This document shows, in pieces, positions 18,321-25,129 of a stretch of 64,000 bases of DNA. Every line of letters begins with the position of its first letter. Position 1 is the stretch's first letter. The stretch is from Alphaproteobacteria bacterium (GTDB lineage Bacteria; Pseudomonadota; Alphaproteobacteria; SHNJ01), in contig SHNJ01000031.1 of assembly GCA_004295055.1 (NCBI GenBank), forward strand, positions 1 to 64,000. Reading direction: 5' to 3'. The notes beneath the pieces were generated by a model, which was not told the DNA's origin, did no database searches, and saw nothing but the letters and a program-made list of their open reading frames with translations. A program made the translations under genes and the position numbers.

Positions 18321-18814
18321 GCTACCCTCCCCTTGAGGGAGGGTCAAAAATGCGATAGCATTTTTGGGGTGGGGATCGGCTGATGATCAAATATGCAAAA
18401 ACTCATGTAAAGCCATGGATGAGGAAACTGGGCAACAACTTGCGCCAGGATATGACATTGGCTGAGATTTTGTTATGGCAAGAATTAAAATCCAGCCAAT
18501 TGGAAGGTCTAAAATTTCGCAGACAGCAGCCTCTGGGTTCTTATATCGCCGATTTTTATTGTCCGGATAAAAAACTGATTATTGAAATCGACGGAGCATC
18601 GCACGAATTTTCGATCATTTATGAAAAAGATCTTGAAAAAGAAAAATTCCTAAACGAATTAGGCTGCACCGTGATTAGGTTCACCAATGAAGACGTTAAA
18701 AAGAATATCGAAGGTGTGCTGATCGATATCAAAAAAGCGGCGGGAATATTGACAGAGTAATCCCCACCCCAAAGTTGCTTTGCAACTTTGACCCTCCCTC
18801 AAGGGGAGGGTAGC
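18321..18814 (+). mobile_element. Small element with 28-bp terminal inverted repeats and a DUF559 gene
   Basis: Positions 18321-18348 and 18787-18814 are perfect 28-bp inverted repeats (outer ends GCTACCCTCC / GGAGGGTAGC). A second, inner 14-bp inverted repeat (TTTGGGGTGGGGAT at 18363-18376, its complement at 18760-18773) abuts the gene on both sides and overlaps its stop codon. Between outer and inner repeats on each side is a different small hairpin: AAAAATGC-GATA-GCATTTTT on the left, and AAAGTTGC/GCAACTTT on the right. Each terminal repeat is itself a hairpin (CCCTCCC/GGGAGGG). The 494-bp unit thus looks like a compact mobile cassette with one gene. No target duplication is obvious. Movement is inferred from structure and from two ORF-less relatives at 40444-40547 and 57604-57748. 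Confidence 0.7.
18383..18760 (+). CDS. DUF559 endonuclease-like protein
   Basis: A 125-residue single-domain DUF559 protein, a family related to very-short-patch-repair (Vsr) and PD-(D/E)xK nucleases. Conserved features visible are NNLRQDMTLAEILLWQELKS, the LKFRRQQPLGSYIADFYCP block with the catalytic-type Asp, the KKLIIEIDGASHE motif (Glu-x-Asp-Gly and His) and the closing LGCTVIRFTNEDV. The length is normal for the family. It lies entirely inside the inverted repeats of the element at 18321-18814, with no room for another gene, so it may act on or move that element. The substrate is unknown; nuclease activity is inferred from the family. Confidence 0.9.
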   Translation: MIKYAKTHVKPWMRKLGNNLRQDMTLAEILLWQELKSSQLEGLKFRRQQPLGSYIADFYCPDKKLIIEIDGASHEFSIIYEKDLEKEKFLNELGCTVIRFTNEDVKKNIEGVLIDIKKAAGILTE

Positions 18815-18831
18815 TTATTGGTGTATTTTTT

Positions 18832-19464
18832 TTAATCCGTATGCGCTGTGACTTGGCCGTTATCGGCGCGGCCTTGGGTCTTTTTGCGTAAGATTTTGAT
18901 CAAGGCATCGATATCGCCGCCGCCACGTTCAATCACGCTCGAAAACTCGCTGCGTTGCGTGGTGCTCATGCTGACGCCTTCGACAATCAAGTCCATGATT
19001 TTAAAACCATTGCCGGCTTGTTTTAAACGCCAGTCGATCAATACCGGTTTCGATCCATCGGGATTGATCATTTGCGATTGAACCAGGATCGAATCGACTT
19101 CTTGTTTGGATCCGTTAACTTTAACGGTTTGGCCGGAATATTTTGCAAACCTTGCGGAATAGGTCTGGGTTAACATGCTTTCGAATAAACGCAAATATTC
19201 CTGTTGTTGGTCGGTTGACGCGGATTTCCAATACCGGCCCAATGCGAATCGGCCGATGCCCGGGACATCGAAATTTTGATTTAACAATACACGAAACCGG
19301 CGGTCCCGTTCGGTTTGATCCATGTTTTTGCCGGTTAATGTGGAAATCGCGGTATCGCTTAAATTTTTAACAAAACCTTCGGCGCCACCAGCGCTCGCTG
19401 AAGTAGTCGGAATAAACGCAAAGGACAGCAACAGGGTTAAACAGATCAGGGTGATTTTACGCAT
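18832..19464 (-). CDS. mlaC: MlaC-family phospholipid-binding protein
   Basis: A 210-residue periplasmic protein of the MlaC/Ttg2D family, which shuttles phospholipids between the outer-membrane MlaA complex and the inner-membrane MlaFEDB transporter. A signal peptide is visible (MRKITLICLTLLLSFAFIPTTSASA). Family features: NQNFDVPGIGRFALGRYWK (about 63-81), the YLRLFESMLTQTYSARFAKYSG block, and the NGFKIMDLIVEGVSM strand-helix region (about 152-166). The start is 2 bases after the mlaA stop, so both belong to one operon, mlaA first. The transporter genes mlaFED are not in the window. Confidence 0.93.
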   Translation of the reverse strand: MRKITLICLTLLLSFAFIPTTSASAGGAEGFVKNLSDTAISTLTGKNMDQTERDRRFRVLLNQNFDVPGIGRFALGRYWKSASTDQQQEYLRLFESMLTQTYSARFAKYSGQTVKVNGSKQEVDSILVQSQMINPDGSKPVLIDWRLKQAGNGFKIMDLIVEGVSMSTTQRSEFSSVIERGGGDIDALIKILRKKTQGRADNGQVTAHTD

Positions 19465-19466
19465 GG

Positions 19467-20345
19467 CTATTGAATCGTCGCGGTTTTAGAGGTTGCAGGA
19501 AGATCCTGGTCGTTTAACAAAGATGTTTCTGTATCTTTGGTCAATTGCAGGTTCACTTTTTTATCTTCTTTCTTGGGATTGATTATAGAAGAAGATTTAG
19601 TTTTTTCTTTGTCATCGGCAAGCGGCGGCGGACCTTCGCGAACTTCGCGATTGTCGATTAAATAATCCCGGCGTTGCTTATATAGGCTGCGGATCGAGGA
19701 ATAGTAATCGACCGATCCGGCTTCGATATCATCTAAAACGCTGATGGTTTTTGCGCGCTGGCTGATGCCATCCGTGGCGGCGCGGCCCATGAATAGTTCC
19801 GATTCGTCGTTATGCACCAGCAATATATAGCGCAGCGGGTCCATAAAGAAGTCCGCCACGCGGCCGATCGAATCGCGGGTGTTGGATGGGCCAAGAATTG
19901 GCAATACGACATAAGCATTTTCGCCCATGCCCCATACACCCAAGGTTTGTCCGAAATCTTCCTGGCGGTAAGCGACGTTGAACCAATTATTGGCAACATC
20001 AAATAAACCAGCAACACCCAAGGTGGAATTCACAAGAAAGCGGAACAAAGTATTGCCCGCATGCTCGACGTCGCCTTGCAATACGCCATTGAAGAAATTA
20101 ACTGGCGAGTGCAAATTCAAAAGGAAATTGTCCATGGATTCGCGCACCGGCGGCGGTGGCAGGTCGCGGTACAGGGATGCGACCGGTTTGAACAACAAAC
20201 CGTCCATAAAATAGTTGAATTCAAAAGTGGCGCGGTTCAATCCTTCCAAAGGATCTTGAACGACGTTTTCTTCGCCGGGTTGATTGGCGGAAGCGCAAGC
20301 GGTCAAAGCAAGTAAACACAAAACGATCAAAAAACGATTTATCAT
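19467..20345 (-). CDS. mlaA: MlaA/VacJ-family outer-membrane lipoprotein
   Basis: A 292-residue lipoprotein that removes mislocalised phospholipids from the outer leaflet of the outer membrane. The N-terminus is a lipoprotein signal with lipobox LTAC at residues 14-17. The MlaA core is clear: DPLEGLNRATFEFNYFMDGL, PPPVRESMDNFLLNLHSPV, FFNGVLQGDVEHAGNTLFRF, NSTLGVAGLFDVA, and FGQTLGVWGMGENAYVVLP followed by GPSNTRDSIGRVADFFMDP. After the core comes a Lys/Ser/Pro-rich tail of about 65 residues, which lengthens it relative to E. coli MlaA (251). Operon with mlaC directly downstream. Confidence 0.95.
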   Translation of the reverse strand: MINRFLIVLCLLALTACASANQPGEENVVQDPLEGLNRATFEFNYFMDGLLFKPVASLYRDLPPPPVRESMDNFLLNLHSPVNFFNGVLQGDVEHAGNTLFRFLVNSTLGVAGLFDVANNWFNVAYRQEDFGQTLGVWGMGENAYVVLPILGPSNTRDSIGRVADFFMDPLRYILLVHNDESELFMGRAATDGISQRAKTISVLDDIEAGSVDYYSSIRSLYKQRRDYLIDNREVREGPPPLADDKEKTKSSSIINPKKEDKKVNLQLTKDTETSLLNDQDLPATSKTATIQ

Positions 20346-20424
20346 TATTATTCCCTGAAAAAGCGCGCGCCGCGCCAGCCCCCATTAATAAAGCAAAACA
20401 ATTGAGAAAATCTTAATCACCTAT

Positions 20425-20473
20425 CACATATATAAGGAATTATTCAATTGGCTATCGCCTAATCATATATGTG
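20425..20473. promoter_or_regulatory. Spaced inverted repeat between mlaA and the arsR-type gene
   Basis: CACATATAT (20425-20433) and its exact inverse ATATATGTG (20465-20473) are 31 bases apart in the 313-base gap between two divergent operons. The spacing is about three helical turns between arms, so looping or two half-sites are possible. No gene is visible in this gap. Confidence 0.35.
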
Positions 20474-20620
20474 CATAATTTCTTGTGGCAATAATGTCTC
20501 AAGAAATCATGGCATTAACCCCTGGGCCAAGGTAAAGCAACTAAAAATCAAAAAAAATCTAAAAAAATAAGGATATCTTTATATATTTATGGTACCCTGA
20601 AAAAAGTATAGATTCCAATA

Positions 20621-20635
20621 GGATACGAAGTATCC
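20621..20635. promoter_or_regulatory. Candidate operator for the ArsR-type regulator
   Basis: GGATAC-GAA-GTATCC is a perfect 6-bp dyad with a 3-base centre. It lies 24 bases upstream of the ATG of the ArsR-methyltransferase gene, where an autoregulatory operator would block transcription. Binding by this regulator is inference from position and symmetry. Confidence 0.45.
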
Positions 20636-20658
20636 AGAATAGATTAGAAAGTTGGCAC

Positions 20659-21645
20659 ATGGATCCGGTCGTTACATTTTCCGAAGATGAATTATTGGGC
20701 GCGTTGCGGGCGGTGGCCGAACCGACCCGGTTGCGGATTTTTGCTTTTTGCTCCCGCGCGGATTTGTCGGTAACGGATTTGACCGATCTTTTGAACCAAA
20801 GCCAGCCGCGAATTTCACGCCATTTAAAAATTATGTGCGAGGCCGGCGTGTTGGAAAGGATGCGCGAAGGCACATTTGCTTTTTACCGCGCGGGCACATC
20901 CAGCATAGGACGGGAATTGGCAGTGCGCCTGTTAAGCCTGTATCAATTTTCCGTTCAAGATTCACGTGCACTGGAATCCTTGAAACAAAAACGGCATAAA
21001 CTGGCGGCGCCGCTCGAAGCGCAAAATAGCGAAGAATTGCGCAAATTGCGTCCGTACTATCCGTCCGAGAAATTGATCGATCAGGCCTTGATAAAATTGC
21101 TCCCCGAAGATGAAATCGAAGATTTGCTCGATATCGGCACGGGAATGGGACATATGTTATCGCTGTTCGGCCCTCGCGTAACGCACGCGATGGGAATCGA
21201 TTTGTCCCGCGATATGTTGTCGCTGGCGCGCGCGAACCTGATGCTGGCGGATTTGCAAAATTGCCGGGTGCAGCATGCCGATATGTACCATTTGCCGGTG
21301 GATGCGGAATCTTTCGATGCCGTCACTATTCATCATGTGCTGCATTATGCGGAACGCCCAGCCGAAGTCATTGCCGAGGCTGCGCGGGTATTGCGTCCGG
21401 ATGGCCGCTTGGTAATTGTAGATTTTATCGCGCATGATTTGAGAAAATTGCAGGATGATTTTGGCCATCGCTGGCTGGGATTCAATGAACGCGAATTGCA
21501 GCAATGGTGCGAAGATGCGGGATTGGCCGCCGATGCGCCGACCATTATTTCCGAACCCAGCAAGCAATTGAAAGTTTTGATTTTGAATGCGCGTTTGAAA
21601 AGCGCCGGGCAACAAAAACCGAAGAAAAGAAAATTTGCCGCATGA
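20659..21645 (+). CDS. ArsR-family regulator fused to a SAM-dependent methyltransferase
   Basis: A 328-residue two-domain protein. Residues 1-95 are an ArsR-type winged helix (ALRAVAEPTRLRIFAF, LSVTDLTDLLNQSQPRISRH with the recognition helix, then GVLERMREGTFAFYRA as the wing). Residues about 145-300 are a class I methyltransferase (DLLDIGTGMGHMLSLFG motif I, then GIDLSRDMLSLARANL, DAVTIHHVLHYAERP and VLRPDGRLVIVDF). No metal-binding Cys set of classical ArsR sensors is visible. Its stop overlaps the metF start in ATGA, and metE follows, so it probably controls this methionine operon, perhaps sensing SAM or SAH through the methyltransferase fold. That ligand is inference; the fusion and operon are seen. 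Similar fusions beside met genes are known in alphaproteobacteria. Confidence 0.93.
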   Translation: MDPVVTFSEDELLGALRAVAEPTRLRIFAFCSRADLSVTDLTDLLNQSQPRISRHLKIMCEAGVLERMREGTFAFYRAGTSSIGRELAVRLLSLYQFSVQDSRALESLKQKRHKLAAPLEAQNSEELRKLRPYYPSEKLIDQALIKLLPEDEIEDLLDIGTGMGHMLSLFGPRVTHAMGIDLSRDMLSLARANLMLADLQNCRVQHADMYHLPVDAESFDAVTIHHVLHYAERPAEVIAEAARVLRPDGRLVIVDFIAHDLRKLQDDFGHRWLGFNERELQQWCEDAGLAADAPTIISEPSKQLKVLILNARLKSAGQQKPKKRKFAA

Positions 21646-22637
21646 ACACGAAAATTGTCGATCACTTAACCGATTTATCGAGGCTGTTTAACGTCAATCC
21701 GGCGCGCGCCAACGAAGCGTTAAACGCGCAGACTTTATCCGGATTGCAAGTTTCGTTCGAATTCTTTCCGCCCAAAACTCTCGAAGCCGACGCGGCGCTT
21801 AGCGAAGTAAGTTCCAAGCTGGCCACGTTGCGGCCAAAATTTATGACGGTGACTTATGGTGCCGGCGGGACAACCAAAACAAAAACGCATGAAACTGCCG
21901 TGGCGATGCAACGCGCGACCGGTATTCCGATTGCGGCGCATTTGACTTGTGTTGGCGCGCCAAAGTCGGAAATCAATGCGGTGGCCGATGCGTTTTGGAA
22001 CGACGGTATTCGCCATATCGTCGCGCTGCGCGGCGATATGCCTGGCGGCGCGCCGTATGTGCCGCACCCGGATGGGTATCCATATACTTCGTTCTTAATC
22101 GAAGGCTTGAAGAAGCTGCATAACTTTGAAATCTCTGTCGCGGCTTATCCGGAAAAACATCCCGATGCGCCGTCATTGGATTCCGATATCGATGCGCTGA
22201 AGAAAAAAATCGATGCTGGCGCCGATCGCGCGATCAGCCAGTTCTTTTTCGAGCCCGTCACGTTTTTGCGCTTTGTCGAAAAGGCGCGTGCGCGCGGCAT
22301 CGACAAGCCGATCGTTCCAGGAATTTTGCCGATCCATAATTTTTCGCAAGTCATCAAGTTTGCGCAGCAATGCGGCACCAAAATTCCGGATCATATGTAC
22401 AGCACATTCAAAGCGCTCGATCAAGATCCGGAAACGCGCAAACTGGTTTCCGCGATCACCGCCGCCGAACAATGCAAAGTCCTGCATGCGATGGGCGTGC
22501 GGCATTTCCACTTCTATACCCTAAATAAAGCCGATTTGGTTTATGCCGTTTGTCATATGCTGGGCTTGCGCGCTGGCGGCGAAACTGCATCATCGGCCAC
22601 CGAACTTGCGCCGGCGCGTGCCGGTGCGATTGGATAA
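21642..22637 (+). CDS. metF: Methylenetetrahydrofolate reductase MetF
   Basis: Reduces 5,10-methylene-THF to 5-methyl-THF, the methyl donor for methionine synthase. It is 331 residues from the ATG at 21642, which overlaps the stop of the upstream regulator. A longer in-frame reading exists but would run 140 bases into the upstream gene without a ribosome site. TIM-barrel features: VSFEFFPPKTLEADA with the catalytic Glu (about residue 42), TVTYGAGGTTKTKT, AAHLTCVGAPKSEI, IVALRGDMP, AAYPEKHPDA, and DRAISQFFFEP. Slightly longer than E. coli MetF (296), with an N-terminal extension of about 30 residues and an Ala-rich C-terminus. Confidence 0.96.
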   Translation: MNTKIVDHLTDLSRLFNVNPARANEALNAQTLSGLQVSFEFFPPKTLEADAALSEVSSKLATLRPKFMTVTYGAGGTTKTKTHETAVAMQRATGIPIAAHLTCVGAPKSEINAVADAFWNDGIRHIVALRGDMPGGAPYVPHPDGYPYTSFLIEGLKKLHNFEISVAAYPEKHPDAPSLDSDIDALKKKIDAGADRAISQFFFEPVTFLRFVEKARARGIDKPIVPGILPIHNFSQVIKFAQQCGTKIPDHMYSTFKALDQDPETRKLVSAITAAEQCKVLHAMGVRHFHFYTLNKADLVYAVCHMLGLRAGGETASSATELAPARAGAIG

Positions 22638-22685
22638 GCTATTTAAAACTGTTATAAGAATTTACCGCACAAAAGGAGTCTCGTC

Positions 22686-25067
22686 ATGGTTACATCTGCA
22701 AATCTTGGTTTTCCGCGCATCGGTTTCCGCCGCGAATTGAAAAACGCGCTGGAATCTTTCTGGCATGGCGAAACATCCGAAACCGAATTGCAATCCGTTG
22801 CCAAAGAATTGCGCCAGCGCCACTGGAAATTGCAACAGGATTCCGGCATCGATATTATTCCTTGCAACGATTTTACTTTGTACGATCATGTTCTCGATAC
22901 CATCGCCATGACCGGCGCAATTCCGGCGCAGTATAAATGGGATGGCAAACCGGTGAAGCTCGCGACTTATTTTGCCATGGCGCGCGGCCAACAAGGCCAT
23001 GTGCATGGCCCGGATTGCGGCCATCATCACCATCATCATGACCACGGCAATGAACTCGATGTTGCGGCGTTGGACATGACCAAATGGTTCGATACGAATT
23101 ATCACTACATCGTGCCAGTGTTCCACGTGGAACAAAAATTTTCTTTGTCTACCAACAAGGTAGTCGATGAATTCAACGAAGCGAAGGCTTTGGGCATCAA
23201 AGCAAGACCGGTATTGTTGGGTCCAGTTTCATTTTTATTGTTAGGTAAAATGCCGCAAGGCGGATCGCCGATCGATTTGCTGGACCGTTTGCTGCCGGTC
23301 TATGCGCAGGTGTTGAAAAACCTCGCTGCGGCAGGTGCGGAGTGGGTGCAAATTGATGAACCATGTTTGGTTACGGACTTGGACGATAAAGTACGCGCCG
23401 CCTATCAGAAAGCGTATGAAACATTGTCCGCCGCCGCGCCAAAATTGAAAATCATGCTGGCGACTTATTTTGAAAGTCTGGATGGAAATTTGGAAACGGC
23501 CCTGCAATTGCCGGTTGCCGGATTGCATGTGGATCTGGTCCGCGCGCCGCAACAATTGAAAGATGTTCTGGCCAAAGCGCCGAAGCATTTGGTTTTATCG
23601 CTGGGTATCGTCGATGGGCGCAATATCTGGAAAAACGATTTCAAATCGTCGCTGGCGATTTTAAAAACGGCGGTCGATGCGGTTGGCAAAGACCGCGTGC
23701 AAATCGCGCCAAGCTGTTCCTTGCTGCATACGCCAATCGATTTGGCCGGCGAAATCAAATTGGACGAAAAAATTAAAAACTGGATGGCTTATGCCAAACA
23801 AAAATTGGAAGAAGTCAGCGTGATTGCGCGCGCGCTGCGCGATGGCGAGGCATCGGTTAAAACCGAATTAGCCGCGAATGAAAAATCGATCGCCGATCGC
23901 GCCAGTTCCAAATTGATTCACAACGCGGATGTCAAAAAACGCAGCAATGCCGTGACCGACGATATGATGAAACGCGGCAGCGTATTTAAAACCCGCAAAG
24001 AAGCGCAAGCGAAAGTGTTGCAAATACCGGCATTCCCAACCACCACCATCGGTTCATTTCCGCAAACCAAGGAAGTCCGCGCCGCGCGCGCCGAATTCAA
24101 ATCCGGCAAGCGCGATAAAGCGTCCTATGAATTTTTCCTGAAAGACCAGATCAAGCAATCGATCCGCCTGCAAGAAAATCTAGGCATCGATGTGTTGGTG
24201 CATGGCGAGTTCGAGCGTAACGACATGGTCGAATATTTCGGCGAACAATTGGAGGGCATTACATTTTCGCAAAATGGCTGGGTGCAATCTTATGGTTCGC
24301 GTTGCGTAAAACCGCCGATTATTTTCGGCGACGTTTCGCGCAAAGGTCCGATGACCGTCCGCTGGTCTTCTTATGCGCAATCGCTGACCGATCGTCCGGT
24401 AAAAGGCATGTTGACTGGCCCGATCACCATTTTGCAATGGTCGTTCGTGCGCAACGATCAGCCGCGTTCCGAAACCGCGAAACAAATCGCGCTGGCGATC
24501 CGCGACGAAGCGGTGGATTTGGAAACCGCCGGTATCAAAGCGATTCAAATTGACGAACCCGCGATCCGCGAAGGCTTGCCAATTCACCGCAAAGATTGGA
24601 ATGCGTATTTGGATTGGGCGGTGAAAGCTTTCCGTCTGTCGGCAAGCGGCGTTCGCGACGACACCCAAATTCACACGCACATGTGTTATTCCGAATTCAA
24701 CGACATTATGGATTCGATCGCCGCGATGGACGCCGACGTGATTTCGATTGAAACCGCGCGCAGTGCCATGGAAATTTTAAACGCGTTCGTCAGTTTCAAA
24801 TATCCAAACCAAATCGGTCCGGGATTGTACGACATTCACTCGCCGCGCGTGCCATCGGCGCACGAGATGCTGGATCTGCTGCACAAGGCAAAAGATTTAT
24901 TGCCGCCCGACAATGTTTGGGTCAATCCGGACTGCGGCTTGAAAACCCGCGGCTGGCCGGAAACCGAAGCGGCTTTGGCCAACATGGTTGCCTGCGCCCG
25001 CGCCATGCGCCGCGAGCTTGGCTTGCCGGATACGGTGGCCCGGCTGAAATTGGCGAAGGTGGGATAG
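22686..25067 (+). CDS. metE: Cobalamin-independent methionine synthase MetE, with a His-rich insert
   Basis: Transfers the methyl group of 5-methyl-THF (polyglutamate) to homocysteine. At 793 residues it has the two-domain MetE length (E. coli 753). The C-terminal catalytic half has the expected zinc ligands (His and Cys in THMCYSEF, Cys in NPDCGLKTRGW), QIDEPAIREGLP and TTIGSFPQT. An insert at about 104-125 contains HVHGPDCGHHHHHHDH, nine His and one Cys in 16 residues, between the ARG and MTKWFDTNYHY blocks that are normally closer. This could store or acquire zinc; that is inference. The start has AAAAGGAG. It is the third gene of the regulator-metF-metE operon, 48 bases after metF. Confidence 0.97.
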   Translation: MVTSANLGFPRIGFRRELKNALESFWHGETSETELQSVAKELRQRHWKLQQDSGIDIIPCNDFTLYDHVLDTIAMTGAIPAQYKWDGKPVKLATYFAMARGQQGHVHGPDCGHHHHHHDHGNELDVAALDMTKWFDTNYHYIVPVFHVEQKFSLSTNKVVDEFNEAKALGIKARPVLLGPVSFLLLGKMPQGGSPIDLLDRLLPVYAQVLKNLAAAGAEWVQIDEPCLVTDLDDKVRAAYQKAYETLSAAAPKLKIMLATYFESLDGNLETALQLPVAGLHVDLVRAPQQLKDVLAKAPKHLVLSLGIVDGRNIWKNDFKSSLAILKTAVDAVGKDRVQIAPSCSLLHTPIDLAGEIKLDEKIKNWMAYAKQKLEEVSVIARALRDGEASVKTELAANEKSIADRASSKLIHNADVKKRSNAVTDDMMKRGSVFKTRKEAQAKVLQIPAFPTTTIGSFPQTKEVRAARAEFKSGKRDKASYEFFLKDQIKQSIRLQENLGIDVLVHGEFERNDMVEYFGEQLEGITFSQNGWVQSYGSRCVKPPIIFGDVSRKGPMTVRWSSYAQSLTDRPVKGMLTGPITILQWSFVRNDQPRSETAKQIALAIRDEAVDLETAGIKAIQIDEPAIREGLPIHRKDWNAYLDWAVKAFRLSASGVRDDTQIHTHMCYSEFNDIMDSIAAMDADVISIETARSAMEILNAFVSFKYPNQIGPGLYDIHSPRVPSAHEMLDLLHKAKDLLPPDNVWVNPDCGLKTRGWPETEAALANMVACARAMRRELGLPDTVARLKLAKVG

Positions 25068-25129
25068 TTCTATAAAGATAAAATTATGTCTTTACAGAAA
25101 CTAAAACGAGTGGTATTAAGTGATCTATT

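Noticed and set aside
21504-21641. Longer N-terminus of metF
   Set aside because: In frame, but it would run into the regulator gene without a ribosome site; the ATG overlapping the upstream stop matches the family start better.
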